Source: Asaia bogorensis
GTDB lineage: Bacteria > Pseudomonadota > Alphaproteobacteria > Reyranellales > Reyranellaceae
Length of the DNA: 53,546 nt
Direction: 5' to 3'
Assembly (NCBI GenBank): GCA_945889625.1
Contig: CAMDCE010000034.1
Coordinates: 1-53,546 of the forward strand
Shown: positions 43,870 to 53,535 of the stretch, in pieces
Position numbering within the stretch: position 1 is the first letter of the stretch
Layout: every line of letters begins with the position of its first letter
Program-made: the position numbers and the translations under genes
Notes under the pieces: generated by a model
Told to the model about the DNA's origin: nothing
The model's database searches: none
What the model saw: only the letters and a program-made list of their open reading frames with translations

Positions 43870-44343
43870 GTGAAGCTCAGCACCAAAGGTCGTTACGCCG
43901 TGATGGCAATGGTCGATTTGGCCCGCCATGCACAGGCAAAACCGGTGTCTTTGTCGGACATCGCCACGCGGCAGGAAATTTCCCTGTCATACCTCGAGCA
44001 GCTCTTCGCTCGCCTCAGGCGGGCCGAGTTGGTCAAGAGCGTGCGCGGCCCCGGCGGCGGCTATCGCCTGGCCAAGACCTCGGCCGACACGCGGGTCTCG
44101 GAGATCATCCTGGCGGTCGACGAGCCGATCAAGGCGACGCGCTGCACCGAGATGGGCGCCACCGGCTGCCGCGCCGACCGCAGCAAGTGCCTGACCCACG
44201 ATCTGTGGGAAGAGCTCGGCAACCAGATCCACGCGTTCCTGAACTCGGTCACCTTGCTCGATGTGCTCGAGCGCAAGCTGGCGCCGCGCCTCCTCGAGGC
44301 GCCGAGCCCCGCCAAGTCCGATTCAATGGCCGCCGCCAGCTAG
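43870..44343 (+). CDS. iscR: Rrf2-family [2Fe-2S] regulator IscR
   Basis: The 157-residue protein has an N-terminal winged helix (MKLSTKGRYAVMAMVDLA, ISLSYLEQLFARLRRAELVKSVRGPGGGYRL). The cluster-binding loop has three cysteines and a His: CTEMGATGCRADRSKCLTH. Spacing C-x5-C-x5-C-x2-H agrees with the C92/C98/C104/H107 cluster site of E. coli IscR. It likely senses Fe-S status and controls the following isc genes. It starts the operon. Confidence 0.96.
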   Translation: MKLSTKGRYAVMAMVDLARHAQAKPVSLSDIATRQEISLSYLEQLFARLRRAELVKSVRGPGGGYRLAKTSADTRVSEIILAVDEPIKATRCTEMGATGCRADRSKCLTHDLWEELGNQIHAFLNSVTLLDVLERKLAPRLLEAPSPAKSDSMAAAS

Positions 44344-44352
44344 GTCGTTCGC

Positions 44353-45486
44353 ATGTCGGAGCCCGCGTACCCCGATCTCGCGTACCTGGATCACAACGCC
44401 ACCAGCCCGCTCCGGCCGGCGGCGTTCGAGACCATGGTCGAGGCCCTGCGCGCCGGCGGCAATCCCTCGTCGGTGCACAGGGTCGGACGCGCCGCGCGCA
44501 ACCTGATCGATACGGCGCGCCGCGAGGTGGCGGCGCTGGTGGATGCCTTGCCGGCCGAGATCGTGTTCACCTCGGGCGGCACGGAAGCCAACAATCTGGC
44601 GCTGGTCGGCGCCGGACGCCGGCGCGTGCTGGCCTCGGCGGTCGAGCATGACAGCGTGCTCAACGCCGCGCGCAACCTCGAACTGGTGCCGGTCGACGGC
44701 AACGGCATCGTCGATCTCGCAGAGCTTCAGCGCCTGCTGGCGGGCGGTCGCGAGCCCGCCCTGGTGTCCGTGATGTTCGCCAACAACGAAACCGGTGTCA
44801 TCCAGCCGATTGCCGAGATCGTGCGCATCTCACGCGCCGCCGGCGCGTTGATTCATTGCGACGCCGTCCAGGGCGCGGGCAAGGTGCCTGTCGATATGCA
44901 TGGTCTCGGTGTCGATTATCTCACCCTGTCGGCACACAAGTTTGGTGGCCCGACAGGGGTCGGTGCGCTGGTGGTCCGCGATGGCGCGCCCTTCCACACC
45001 GATCGTCGCGGCGGCGGGCAGGAATCCAATCGCCGCGCCGGCACGGAGAACGTCGCCGGTATTGCGGGCTTCGGTGTCGCGGCCGCGGAGGCAAAAGGCG
45101 GATTGTCGACAGTGACGCTGCGCGATCATCTGGAGGCGTCTCTGCGGGCGATTGCGCCGCGAGCGAGAGTATTCGGCGCCGAAGCGCCGCGACTGCCCAA
45201 CACGGTGTGCATCTCCATGCCCGGTGTCCGGGCGGAGACCCAGGTGATGGCGCTCGATCTCGCCGGCGTGGCGGTGAGTGCGGGTGCCGCATGCTCTTCC
45301 GGCAAGGTGAGCCGTTCGGCCGTGCTGTCGGCGATGGGCGTGGAAGTTGCTGAATCGGAGACGGCGCTGAGGATAAGCTTCGGTTGGAGCACCGTTTCAC
45401 AGGATATCGAACGCTTGATTGCCGCCTGGCATGACCTATATATCCGAGTAACGCACTCGGATATACCCAAAGCTCGTGCCGCATAG
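44353..45486 (+). CDS. Cysteine desulfurase, NifS/IscS-like (extra copy)
   Basis: The 377-residue PLP enzyme has YLDHNATSPLRP, VFTSGGTEANNLAL, SAHKFGGPTGVGAL (PLP Lys) and SAGAACSSGKVSRS (catalytic Cys). It removes sulfur from cysteine as a persulfide. It is shorter and more diverged than the second copy (45505-46743). It stands directly after iscR with a 9-bp gap. Whether it serves Fe-S assembly or another sulfur acceptor is unknown. Tandem desulfurases after iscR are known in some alphaproteobacteria. Confidence 0.9.
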   Translation: MSEPAYPDLAYLDHNATSPLRPAAFETMVEALRAGGNPSSVHRVGRAARNLIDTARREVAALVDALPAEIVFTSGGTEANNLALVGAGRRRVLASAVEHDSVLNAARNLELVPVDGNGIVDLAELQRLLAGGREPALVSVMFANNETGVIQPIAEIVRISRAAGALIHCDAVQGAGKVPVDMHGLGVDYLTLSAHKFGGPTGVGALVVRDGAPFHTDRRGGGQESNRRAGTENVAGIAGFGVAAAEAKGGLSTVTLRDHLEASLRAIAPRARVFGAEAPRLPNTVCISMPGVRAETQVMALDLAGVAVSAGAACSSGKVSRSAVLSAMGVEVAESETALRISFGWSTVSQDIERLIAAWHDLYIRVTHSDIPKARAA

Positions 45487-45504
45487 GAATTTCAAGGGGT
45501 TAGC

Positions 45505-46743
45505 ATGAACGCGTTTAACCAGATCCGGCGCAACGACCAGCCGATTTACCTGGATTACCAGGCGACCACGCCGATGGATCCGAGGGTGCTGGAAGCCATG
45601 ATGCCGTACTTCACCTACAAGTTCGGCAACGCCCATTCGCGCAGCCATTCCTACGGCTGGGAGGCCGAGGAGGGTGTCGAGAAGGCGCGCGCGCAAATTG
45701 CCAAGCTGATCGGCGCTGACGAGAAGGAAGTGATCTACACCTCGGGCGCCACCGAATCGAACAACCTCGCCATCAAGGGCGTGGCCGATTTCTACAAGGA
45801 CCGGCGCAACCACATCGTCACTACCGTGACCGAGCACAAATGCGTGCTCGACACCTGCCGCCACCTCGAACAGGAAGGCTTCACCGTCACCTATCTGCCG
45901 GTGCAGAAGAACGGCCTGATCGATCTCGACGTGCTGCGCGCAGCGGTGACCGACAAGACGGTGGTCGTGTCGATCATGGCGGTGAACAACGAGATCGGCG
46001 TCATCCAGCCGCTGGCCGAGATCGGCAAGATCTGCCGCGAGAAGGGCGCCTTCTTCCACACCGACGCCGCCCAAGCCGCCGGCAAGATCCCGCTCGACGT
46101 TGAGGCGATGAACATCGACCTCATGAGCATCTCGGGCCACAAGATCTACGGCCCCAAGGGCATCGGCGCGCTCTACGTCCGCCGCAAGCCGCGGGTGCGC
46201 CTGGTTCCCCTGATCGTGGGCGGCGGCCAGGAGCGTGGTTTTCGCTCGGGCACGCTGCCGACGCCGCTTTGCGTTGGTCTGGGCGAAGCCTGCGAGATTG
46301 CGGCCAAGGAAATGGATGCCGAAGCAAAGCGCCTGACCAAGCTGCGCGACCGCATGCTGAAGGGCCTGCAGTCCAAGCTCACCGACCTCGTCATCAACGG
46401 CGACCTCGAGCACCGCATCCCGGGTAACCTCAACATCAGCTTTGCCTATGTCGAGGGCGAGTCGCTGATGATGGGTATCAAGAACCTGTCGGTATCGTCG
46501 GGTTCGGCCTGCACCTCGGCCTCGCTCGAGCCCAGCTACGTGCTGCGCGCGCTGGGCGTCGAGGAGGAGATGGCGCACACCTCGTTGCGCATTGGCCTTG
46601 GACGCTTCACCACCGAGCACGAAGTCGACACCGCCGTCGCCGAGCTCGTGCACCACGTCACCAAGCTGCGTGAAATGAGCCCGCTCTGGGAAATGGCCCA
46701 GGAGGGCATCGACATCAAGTCGATCGAATGGGCGGCTCATTGA
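45505..46743 (+). CDS. iscS: Cysteine desulfurase IscS
   Basis: The 412-residue protein matches IscS. N-terminal [52 protein letters not shown] (PLP Lys), and the active-site loop [23 protein letters not shown] with the catalytic Cys. AAGGGG precedes the ATG. It supplies sulfur to IscU and likely to MnmA, which is encoded downstream. The C-terminus ends WAAH. Confidence 0.97.
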   Translation: MNAFNQIRRNDQPIYLDYQATTPMDPRVLEAMMPYFTYKFGNAHSRSHSYGWEAEEGVEKARAQIAKLIGADEKEVIYTSGATESNNLAIKGVADFYKDRRNHIVTTVTEHKCVLDTCRHLEQEGFTVTYLPVQKNGLIDLDVLRAAVTDKTVVVSIMAVNNEIGVIQPLAEIGKICREKGAFFHTDAAQAAGKIPLDVEAMNIDLMSISGHKIYGPKGIGALYVRRKPRVRLVPLIVGGGQERGFRSGTLPTPLCVGLGEACEIAAKEMDAEAKRLTKLRDRMLKGLQSKLTDLVINGDLEHRIPGNLNISFAYVEGESLMMGIKNLSVSSGSACTSASLEPSYVLRALGVEEEMAHTSLRIGLGRFTTEHEVDTAVAELVHHVTKLREMSPLWEMAQEGIDIKSIEWAAH

Positions 46744-46770
46744 ACCGCGGAAAAGTCTGAGGAGAGTGTC

Positions 46771-47163
46771 ATGGCCTACAGTGAAAAACTGATCGACCAC
46801 TACGAGAACCCCCGCAACATCGGCGCGCTCGACAAGAACGCCGAGGATGTTGGCACCGGTCTGGTCGGCGCGCCCGCCTGCGGCGACGTCATGAAGCTGC
46901 AGATCAAGGTCGGCGCCGATGGCCTGATCGAGGATGCCAAGTTCAAGACCTTCGGCTGCGGCTCGGCCATCGCCTCGAGTTCGCTCGTCACTGAATGGGT
47001 CAAGGGCAAGACCCTGGACGAGGCCGAGACCATCAAGAACACCGACATTGCCCGGCATCTGGCCCTGCCGCCGGTCAAGATCCACTGCTCGGTGCTGGCC
47101 GAGGACGCGATCAAGGCGGCGATCGCCGACTACCGCGCCAAGGCCGGCAAGAAGGACGCGTAA
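46771..47163 (+). CDS. iscU: Fe-S cluster scaffold protein IscU
   Basis: The 130-residue scaffold has three cluster cysteines (GAPACGD, FKTFGCGSAIASS, KIHCSVLAEDAI) and Asp39 in CGD. The LPPVK motif that HscA recognises is present (LALPPVKIHCS). It is preceded by GGAG-type ribosome sites and lies directly after iscS. Confidence 0.98.
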   Translation: MAYSEKLIDHYENPRNIGALDKNAEDVGTGLVGAPACGDVMKLQIKVGADGLIEDAKFKTFGCGSAIASSSLVTEWVKGKTLDEAETIKNTDIARHLALPPVKIHCSVLAEDAIKAAIADYRAKAGKKDA

Positions 47164-47192
47164 GCAAGGTTGGTAAATTAGTAGGAAGTGCG

Positions 47193-47600
47193 ATGAGCGA
47201 CACGGTTCAGCCTGCAATGACCTCCTCCGCGCCCGCGGCGCCGGCGACACCTCGCGTGCGCCGGCCGCGTCCGGCTGTCATGTCGGTGACGCCGGGCGCC
47301 GCCGAGCGCGTCAAGGCGCTGATCGAGAGCCGAGGCAAGCCAACCGCCGGCATCCGCATCGGCGTGCGCTCCAAGGGCTGCTCGGGCATGAGCTACACGC
47401 TCGAATTCGCCGACAAGCAGGAGCCGATGGACGAGGTCGTCGAGGCCAACGGTATCAAGCTCTTGATCGATCCCAAGGCCTCGCTGTTCCTGATCGGCAC
47501 CGAGATGGACTACGAGGAAGAGAAGCTGAAGTCGGGCTTCGTGTTCAAGAACCCGAACGAGAAGGGCCGCTGCGGCTGCGGCGAATCCTTCCACGTCTGA
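47193..47600 (+). CDS. iscA: A-type Fe-S carrier IscA with N-terminal extension
   Basis: The 135-residue HesB/IscA-family protein has SVTPGAAERVKALIESRG, RSKGCSGMSYTLEF, and the C-terminal pair GRCGCGESFHV, giving the three conserved Cys. About 28 extra residues (MSDTVQPAMTSSAPAAPATP) precede the fold. AGGAAG lies ahead of ATG 47193. It acts as carrier in [4Fe-4S] assembly. Confidence 0.94.
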   Translation: MSDTVQPAMTSSAPAAPATPRVRRPRPAVMSVTPGAAERVKALIESRGKPTAGIRIGVRSKGCSGMSYTLEFADKQEPMDEVVEANGIKLLIDPKASLFLIGTEMDYEEEKLKSGFVFKNPNEKGRCGCGESFHV

Positions 47601-47612
47601 CGACGCCGCGTC

Positions 47613-48125
47613 ATGGACCATTTCGCGCGGCTGGGATTGCCGGCGGCGCTCGACCTGGAGCTGGCCACCCTCGATCGCGTCTACTTTGCCTTGCAACGGC
47701 AATGGCACCCCGACCGATTTGTGACCCAACCGGCTGCCGAGCGAGCCAAGGCGTCGAGCGAGGCGGCTTCGCTGAACGAGGCCTACCGGACGCTGAAGGA
47801 TCCGCTGTCGCGGGCCTTCTATCTGGCTCGATTGAATGGCGTTGACCTGCCGGGCGACGGCAAGACGATCGACGATCCGGACCTGCTGATGGAAGCCATG
47901 GAAACGCGCGAGGCCCTGCACGAGGCGGCAACGCCTGAAGCCATCGACGCTTTGGCCGACACGGCGCACCGCGACGTGCAGAAGTCGCTGGCGGCGGTGG
48001 GCAGTTTATTCTTGGCAAACGACAAGCCCGCCATCAGAAAGGCGCTCCTTCGCCTGCGCTACCTCGACAAGTTCGCCGAGGAGGCGCGGTCGCGGCGCAC
48101 GAACCTCGAACGAGCAAGAGCATGA
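47613..48125 (+). CDS. hscB: Fe-S co-chaperone HscB
   Basis: The 170-residue J-protein has the HPD motif ([11 protein letters not shown]) and a C-terminal IscU-binding helical domain ([30 protein letters not shown]). The hydrophobic FYLARLNGV linker is typical. Its stop overlaps the hscA start (ATGA). Confidence 0.94.
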   Translation: MDHFARLGLPAALDLELATLDRVYFALQRQWHPDRFVTQPAAERAKASSEAASLNEAYRTLKDPLSRAFYLARLNGVDLPGDGKTIDDPDLLMEAMETREALHEAATPEAIDALADTAHRDVQKSLAAVGSLFLANDKPAIRKALLRLRYLDKFAEEARSRRTNLERARA

Positions 48126-50017
48126 GTCTGCTGGAGATCCACGAGCCGGGCGAAACGCCGCTGCCCCATGCAGGCGAGGGCGCGCTGGCGGTCGGCATCG
48201 ATCTCGGCACGACCAATTCCGTGGTTGCCATCGCCCGCGACGGCGTGCCCGCCGCGCTGCACGACGAGACTGGCAAGGCACTGGTGCCCTCGATCGTGGC
48301 CTGGCCCGCGGCCGGCGGCGTGCTGGTCGGCGACGATGCCCGCGCGCTGCTGGCAAGCGAACCGACGCGCGTCGTCTCCTCGATCAAGCGCCTGATGGGA
48401 CGGGGTGCCGCCGACCTGCACACAGTGGCCGGCGTACTACCCTACGAGATCGAACCTGGCAGCGGCCAGCACGACATGGTGAAGCTGCGCATCGGCGGCA
48501 AACCGCGCTCGCCGGTCGAGATTTCCGCCGAGATCCTGAAGACGCTGCGCATGCGTGCCGAAGCGGCTCTCGAAAAGCCGGTCGAGCGCGCCGTCATCAC
48601 GGTGCCCGCCTATTTCGACGATGCCGCGCGCACGGCGACTCGCGATGCCGCCCGTGTGGCCGGCCTTGAAGTGCTGCGTCTCGTGAACGAGCCGACGGCG
48701 GCGGCGCTGGCTTACGGCCTCGATAAGGGTTCAGAGGGTCTTTACGCCGTCTATGATCTGGGCGGCGGCACGTTCGATTTCTCGCTGCTGCGGCTGGAGA
48801 AGGGCGTATTCCAGGTGCTGGCGACTGGGGGCGACACCGCCCTTGGCGGCGACGATTTCGACCGCGCCATCGCCGAGCGGATGCTGGCCGAGCGCAAGCG
48901 CGATGGCCTCGTCGACGCCATCGACGAAAGCGCCGTGAAGAAGGCGCTGGGCCTTGCCCGTACCATGAAGGAGCAGCTCTCCGACCGCGAGCAGACGTCA
49001 GGCCGTCTCGAACTGTCGGGTACGCCGTCCTTCCATGCGCTGACGCGCGATGAATTCGACGCGATGATCGCTGCGTATGTCACGCGTACCATCGACATTG
49101 CCAAGGGCGTCCTTTTGGATGCGGGCATCAAGGCCGACGAGTTGGAGGGTGTCGTGCTGGTCGGCGGCTCGACCCGCGTGCCGCTCGCCCGCGCCAAAGT
49201 CGCGGAATTCCTCGGCAAGCCGCCGCTCACGGACATCGATCCCGACGAAGTCGTCGCTCTGGGCGCCGCCTTGCAGGCCGAGGCGCTGACCAGTGGCGGT
49301 GACACGCTGCTGCTCGACGTCACGCCGCTGTCGCTCGGCCTCGAAACCATGGGCGGCATCGTGGAAAAGGTCGTGCCACGCAACACGCCGATCCCCGTGC
49401 AGCTCGCGCAGGATTTCACCACCTACCAGGACGGCCAGAGCGCCATGGCGATCCACGTCGTGCAGGGCGAGCGCGAGATGGTCGCCGACTGCCGCAGCCT
49501 GGCGCGCTTCGAGCTTTTGGGCATTCCGCCGATGGTCGCGGGTGCGGCGCGCATCCGCGTCAGCTTCGCGGTCGATGCCGACGGCTTGCTCACGGTCTCG
49601 GCCGAGGAGAAGACCACCGGCATCGCCCAGCGCATCGAGGTCAAGCCGTCCTATGGCCTGAGCCATGACGACATGGCCGACATGCTCTACGACAGCCTCG
49701 ACAATGCCGAGGCCGACATGACTTTGCGCCTGCTGACGGAGGCGCGCGTCGAGGCCAACCGCACCCTGCTGGCCCTCGATGCGGCGCTCGCCAAGGATGG
49801 CGCGCTGCTCGCCGAGCCCGAACGCGCGGAACTCGACGCGGCGCGGCAGCGTTTGCAGAAGGCCGTTGCGGCGGACTCCCGCGACGAGATCAATACGGCG
49901 GCCGAGGCGCTGGAGACGGTGTCCAAGCCCTTCGCCGAGCGGCGCATGGATCGCGGCATTCGCGAGGCGCTGGCGGGCCGTTCCGTCGCCGACCTCGAAC
50001 GCCGCGTGGCGGAGTAA
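48122..50017 (+). CDS. hscA: Fe-S chaperone HscA (DnaK-like)
   Basis: The 631-residue Hsp70 begins with a short extension, then [19 protein letters not shown], ATPase motifs [14 protein letters not shown] and [17 protein letters not shown], and substrate-binding [16 protein letters not shown]. It uses ATP to help release the IscU cluster, together with HscB. Overlap with hscB indicates coupled translation. Confidence 0.96.
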   Translation: MSLLEIHEPGETPLPHAGEGALAVGIDLGTTNSVVAIARDGVPAALHDETGKALVPSIVAWPAAGGVLVGDDARALLASEPTRVVSSIKRLMGRGAADLHTVAGVLPYEIEPGSGQHDMVKLRIGGKPRSPVEISAEILKTLRMRAEAALEKPVERAVITVPAYFDDAARTATRDAARVAGLEVLRLVNEPTAAALAYGLDKGSEGLYAVYDLGGGTFDFSLLRLEKGVFQVLATGGDTALGGDDFDRAIAERMLAERKRDGLVDAIDESAVKKALGLARTMKEQLSDREQTSGRLELSGTPSFHALTRDEFDAMIAAYVTRTIDIAKGVLLDAGIKADELEGVVLVGGSTRVPLARAKVAEFLGKPPLTDIDPDEVVALGAALQAEALTSGGDTLLLDVTPLSLGLETMGGIVEKVVPRNTPIPVQLAQDFTTYQDGQSAMAIHVVQGEREMVADCRSLARFELLGIPPMVAGAARIRVSFAVDADGLLTVSAEEKTTGIAQRIEVKPSYGLSHDDMADMLYDSLDNAEADMTLRLLTEARVEANRTLLALDAALAKDGALLAEPERAELDAARQRLQKAVAADSRDEINTAAEALETVSKPFAERRMDRGIREALAGRSVADLERRVAE

Positions 50018-50030
50018 TCGGAGCCAAAAC

Positions 50031-50366
50031 ATGCCCAAGCTGGTGTTCGTGCTGAAGGACGGCTCGCGCAAGGAAGTCGATGCGCCGAACGGCCTGTCGG
50101 TGCTGGAGATCGCCCATCGCAACCATGTCGATATAGAGGGCGCCTGCGAGGGCTCGCTCGCCTGCTCGACCTGCCACGTGGTCGTCGAGCCGGAATGGTT
50201 CGCCAAGCTGGCGCCGGCCAGCGAGGACGAGGAGGACATGCTGGACCTGGCCTTCGGGCTCACCCACACCTCCCGCCTCGGTTGCCAGATGCGCATGAGC
50301 GACGCGCTGGACGGGCTGGTGGTCCGCCTGCCGGCCGCCACCCGCAACATGATGGTCGACAAGTAG
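50031..50366 (+). CDS. fdx: [2Fe-2S] ferredoxin Fdx (ISC type)
   Basis: The 111-residue ferredoxin carries the cluster motif [14 protein letters not shown] and the final Cys in RLGCQMRM. The Cys spacing C-x5-C-x2-C is that of adrenodoxin/Fdx. Begins [19 protein letters not shown]. Supplies electrons for cluster assembly. Fixed ISC order after hscA. Confidence 0.96.
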   Translation: MPKLVFVLKDGSRKEVDAPNGLSVLEIAHRNHVDIEGACEGSLACSTCHVVVEPEWFAKLAPASEDEEDMLDLAFGLTHTSRLGCQMRMSDALDGLVVRLPAATRNMMVDK

Positions 50367-50376
50367 GAGGCGAGGC

Positions 50377-50580
50377 ATGCCCAAGCTGCGCTGGACGGAC
50401 GTCCGGGACATTGCCATCGAGCTCGATGAGCGCCATCCCGACGTCGACAACGTCAATCTGCGCTTCACCGACCTGCACAAATGGGTGCTGGAATTGCCCG
50501 ATTTTGACGACGATCCCAAGCGATCCAATGAGAAGATCCTGGAGGCCATCCAGGCCGCCTGGATCGAGGAGCGTGACTAA
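50377..50580 (+). CDS. iscX: Fe-S assembly protein IscX
   Basis: The 67-residue acidic helical protein begins MPKLRWTDVRDIAIELDERHPD. It has the conserved DNVNLRFTDLHKWVLELPDF and the acidic PKRSNEKILEAIQAAW. It regulates IscS activity by binding near its iron entry in E. coli. Last gene of the ISC block, 10 bp after fdx. Confidence 0.94.
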   Translation: MPKLRWTDVRDIAIELDERHPDVDNVNLRFTDLHKWVLELPDFDDDPKRSNEKILEAIQAAWIEERD

Positions 50581-50677
50581 ATCGCTGCCTCGTGGTTTCG
50601 TTTGGGGATATGAGCGCGTTGCGTGCCGTATTTTAGTCGAAAAGGACCGCGACATTGCGCTCCCTGGGAGACACGAA

Positions 50678-51196
50678 ATGACGCCCCATTGGGTTCGAAA
50701 ACTGGCCCTGCCGCTCGCCATGGTGGCGGGCCTGTCGGCATGCTCAAACGCCGGCGTCCAGCCCGGCATCGTCAATACGGCCTCCACGACCAGCCAGGCG
50801 GCGGGCGTCAGTGAAAGCGGTCGGGTCGTGTCGATCCGTGAGGTCGGCCTTCGCGGCGCGGGCGGCTCCGGAAGCGGCGGCGGCACTCTTATGGGTGGTG
50901 TGATGGGGGCTGCGGGCGGTGCTGCCATCGGCGGCGCGACCAGCCGTTCGATCGGCGGTGGCCTGATCGGCGCGCTGCTCGGTGCGGTCGGCGGCGCCAT
51001 CGCCGGCACCATCGTCGATCGTCAGTCGGGCGTCGGCCGCGGCATCGAGGTCACGGTGCAAAAGGACGACGGCCAGACCATCACCGTGGCGCAACGCGAC
51101 GACGGCGACGTACAATTGGGCGATCGCGTCCAGGTCGTCACAGACCGCAACGGCGTCGCCAAGGCCATGCGCGACAGCAACCGCCAGCCCGACTAG
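50678..51196 (+). CDS. Glycine-zipper outer-membrane lipoprotein, SlyB/Pcp-like (copy 1)
   Basis: The 172-residue lipoprotein has a signal ending LSAC (lipobox LSAC). [13 protein letters not shown] is followed by a long Gly-rich zipper ([34 protein letters not shown]). The C-terminal beta part reads [33 protein letters not shown]. Such proteins brace the outer membrane. The paralog follows directly at 51235. Confidence 0.85.
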   Translation: MTPHWVRKLALPLAMVAGLSACSNAGVQPGIVNTASTTSQAAGVSESGRVVSIREVGLRGAGGSGSGGGTLMGGVMGAAGGAAIGGATSRSIGGGLIGALLGAVGGAIAGTIVDRQSGVGRGIEVTVQKDDGQTITVAQRDDGDVQLGDRVQVVTDRNGVAKAMRDSNRQPD

Positions 51197-51234
51197 GTAT
51201 TGGTAGGTTGAGAATCCACCTTGAGGGGAGAGCC

Positions 51235-51753
51235 ATGATCGTCCGCCTGATCCGTACGTTATTCATTCCGCTGGTGCTCGCAGCCGGCCTTGCCGCCTGC
51301 AACGAGAGCAGCGGCGCCGTTCAGCCGGGCGTCGTCCAGACCTCGGCCTCGGGACCATCGGGCTATCGCGGCGAAAGCGGCCGTGTCGTGTCGATCCGCG
51401 AGGCCAATATCAGGGGCGGCCGGCAGTCCGGCGTCAGTGGCGGCACGCTGATCGGCGGCGGCGTCGGCATGGCCGGCGGTGCAGCGATCGGTGCGGCCAC
51501 CACCAACTCGGTGGGCGGCGCGGTGATCGGCGGCCTTTTGGGTGCGGTCGGCGGCGCTATCGCGGGCACGGCGATCGACCAGAATTCGACCAAGCGCGGC
51601 ATCGAGGTCACCATCCAGAAGGGTGACGGCCAGACCGTCACCATCGCCCAGCGCGACGACGGCGACGTGCAGATGGGCGATCGGGTGCTGATCGTCTACG
51701 ACCGCAACGGCGTGGCCAAAGCCGTGCGCGATACCGGCTATCGCCGCGACTAG
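51235..51753 (+). CDS. Glycine-zipper outer-membrane lipoprotein, SlyB/Pcp-like (copy 2)
   Basis: The 172-residue paralog of 50678-51196 starts [22 protein letters not shown] (lipobox LAAC). It has the zipper ([33 protein letters not shown]) and the C-terminal [38 protein letters not shown]. The identical length suggests a recent tandem duplication. GGGGAGAG lies before the ATG. Confidence 0.87.
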   Translation: MIVRLIRTLFIPLVLAAGLAACNESSGAVQPGVVQTSASGPSGYRGESGRVVSIREANIRGGRQSGVSGGTLIGGGVGMAGGAAIGAATTNSVGGAVIGGLLGAVGGAIAGTAIDQNSTKRGIEVTIQKGDGQTVTIAQRDDGDVQMGDRVLIVYDRNGVAKAVRDTGYRRD

Positions 51754-51764
51754 CGGCAGCTAAC

Positions 51765-51788
51765 GGCGGGGCCTATATAGGCCCCGCC
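51765..51788. other. Perfect 24-bp palindrome abutting the mnmA start
   Basis: Half-site GGCGGGGCCTAT (51765-51776) is followed immediately by its exact reverse complement to 51788, and the mnmA ATG is at 51789. No ribosome site is visible. It may be the terminator of the lipoprotein gene, a structure that controls mnmA translation, or both. Confidence 0.55.
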
Positions 51789-52916
51789 ATGGCCGCCAAT
51801 TCCCTCGGAATATACAAGTCGCCCGCTGACACCCGCGTGGTCGTCGCCATGTCGGGCGGCGTCGATTCGTCGGTGACCGCTGCGGTCCTGCGCGAGCAGG
51901 GCTACGACGTCGTGGGCGTGACCTTGCAGCTCTACGATCATGGCGCGGCAGTGGGCAAGGCGGGTGCCTGCTGCGCCGGCCAGGACATCGCCGATGCCCG
52001 CCGGGTCGCCGAGCGACTGGCCATCCCGCACTACGTGCTTGACTACGAAACCCGCTTTCGCGCCGAGGTCATGGACTCCTTCGCCGACGCCTATGTGCGC
52101 GGCGAGACGCCGGTGCCTTGCATTGCCTGCAATCGCACCGTGAAGTTTCGCGATCTGCTCAAGACCGCGCGCGAACTCGGGGCCGAGGCTCTGGCGACCG
52201 GCCACTATGTCCGCCGCGTCGTGGGCGAGCAGGGCCCGGAGCTGCACCGCGGTGCCGACCCGGCGCGCGACCAGAGCTATTTCCTGTTCGGCACGACCCA
52301 CGAGCAGCTCGACTTCCTGCGTTTCCCGCTCGGCCACCTGCCCAAGAGCGAGACGCGCGCGCTGGCCGAGCGTTTCGACCTGCCGGTGGCCGAAAAGGCC
52401 GACAGCCAGGACATCTGCTTCGTGCCCAACGGCGACTACGCCTCGGTGATCAAGAAGCTGCGACCCGAGAGCATCGAGGCGGGCGAGATCGTCGACATGA
52501 GCGGCCAAAGCGTTGGCCGGCATGACGGTATCGTGCACTTCACTGTCGGTCAGCGCCGCGGCCTCGCCATCGGCGAACGCGAAGGGACATCGAACGATCC
52601 GCTTTACGTCGTGCGGCTGGAGCCCGAGATGCGCCGCGTCGTCGTCGGCCCGCGCTCGGCACTCGGTCGCAGCGAAATTGTGCTCTACGACGTGAACTGG
52701 ATCGGCGCGCCGTTTGACGGGACGCTACCGGTTCAGGTCCGTGTGCGCTCCTCGCAGGCGCTGCGGCCGGCGACGGTGACCCGGGCCGGCGAAAGCTGGA
52801 CGGTCCGCTTCGACCAGCCCGAAATCGGCGTCTCGCCCGGCCAGGCCTGCGTGATCCACGATTCCGCGACCGGCAGCCGCGTGCTGGGCGGAGGCTTCAT
52901 CAGGCGATTCGCCTAA
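51789..52916 (+). CDS. mnmA: tRNA-specific 2-thiouridylase MnmA
   Basis: The 375-residue enzyme has the PP-loop motif [17 protein letters not shown], the active-site pair [11 protein letters not shown] and DSQDICFV, and GHYVRRV. The C-terminal beta domain follows. It thiolates U34 of tRNA Glu/Gln/Lys, taking sulfur from IscS (through Tus proteins in E. coli). It starts immediately after the palindrome without a visible ribosome site. Confidence 0.96.
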   Translation: MAANSLGIYKSPADTRVVVAMSGGVDSSVTAAVLREQGYDVVGVTLQLYDHGAAVGKAGACCAGQDIADARRVAERLAIPHYVLDYETRFRAEVMDSFADAYVRGETPVPCIACNRTVKFRDLLKTARELGAEALATGHYVRRVVGEQGPELHRGADPARDQSYFLFGTTHEQLDFLRFPLGHLPKSETRALAERFDLPVAEKADSQDICFVPNGDYASVIKKLRPESIEAGEIVDMSGQSVGRHDGIVHFTVGQRRGLAIGEREGTSNDPLYVVRLEPEMRRVVVGPRSALGRSEIVLYDVNWIGAPFDGTLPVQVRVRSSQALRPATVTRAGESWTVRFDQPEIGVSPGQACVIHDSATGSRVLGGGFIRRFA

Positions 52917-52929
52917 TAGAAAATAGCTC

Positions 52930-53406
52930 GTGCGTCGCCTTTTTTTGTTTGCGGTTTTGCTTGCATTGGCTTCCTGCACGCAAGCGGACGTACCGGATCA
53001 CCTCAAAAAGCCGAACCTCGTTTCTGTGGGCATGTCTGTATCGGAGGTTGAGGCTCTTGTGGGGAGAAGTTCACAAACATGCTGGGGATACGAGCCTGAC
53101 GGCTTTCTTGAATTGGTCTGCTTCCGCAATGAGAAGGCCATTTCCTACTTTAGAGCAAAGATTGGCGTGCCCATTTTCTGCTCCAGCCAAATAGAAGAAT
53201 GGAACGCGACCACTTCGCCGCCGTCTTATTCGGCCGCCACTACCAAAGTCGAGGCCGGAATGTCCCCAGGCCAAGTGGCCGGGCTATTGGGGCGCCATCT
53301 CGGAGTCAAAGAATCATATGTGGCCCACTACAATGACTACGAGGCGTTATTCGCAAACGGCAAGCTAGTCAGATTCGAGGTAGTTCCGCGGCCCGCACAT
53401 CCCTAG
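52930..53406 (+). CDS. Lipoprotein with two BamE/SmpA-like motifs, low GC
   Basis: The 158-residue product starts at GTG 52930 with a lipoprotein signal (FLFAVLLALASC). Two copies of a GMSxxEVxxLVG-like motif follow, VSVGMSVSEVEALVGR and AGMSPGQVAGLLGRHL, as in the BamE/SmpA domain. The DNA is visibly more AT-rich than its surroundings (T-runs such as CTTTTTTTG near the start). It lies right before a tRNA gene. This suggests a possible acquired gene. Function not assigned. Confidence 0.7.
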   Translation: MRRLFLFAVLLALASCTQADVPDHLKKPNLVSVGMSVSEVEALVGRSSQTCWGYEPDGFLELVCFRNEKAISYFRAKIGVPIFCSSQIEEWNATTSPPSYSAATTKVEAGMSPGQVAGLLGRHLGVKESYVAHYNDYEALFANGKLVRFEVVPRPAHP

Positions 53407-53417
53407 GCGGCAGTTCC

Positions 53418-53445
53418 TTGACACTCTGCGGCTGCGCCGCATAAA
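53418..53445 (+). promoter_or_regulatory. Candidate sigma-70-type promoter of the tRNA-Met gene
   Basis: TTGACA (53418-53423) and CATAAA (53440-53445) are separated by 16 bp, ahead of the tRNA at 53459. The -35 matches the consensus fully and the -10 shares four positions with TATAAT. Confidence 0.6.
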
Positions 53446-53458
53446 AGCGCCCACCCAT

Positions 53459-53535
53459 GGCTGGGTAGCTCAGCTGGTTAGAGCACGGCACTCATAATGC
53501 CGGGGTCGGCGGTTCAAGTCCGCCCCCAGCTACCA
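53459..53535 (+). tRNA. tRNA-Met (CAT), elongator type
   Basis: A 77-nt tRNA. The acceptor stem is GGCTGGG paired with CCCAGCT, with a G-U first pair, followed by encoded ACCA. The D-arm is TAGCTCAGCTGGTTAGAGC. The anticodon loop is CTCATAA with a 5-bp stem (CGGCA/TGCCG). The T-arm contains GGTTCAAGTCC. The loop and arm sequences fit elongator Met rather than initiator, which has an unpaired first base pair. Confidence 0.95.

Noticed and set aside
45436..47250. A 604-residue open frame opposite iscS and iscU
   Set aside because: Antisense to clear Fe-S genes, with low-complexity composition and no homology pattern.
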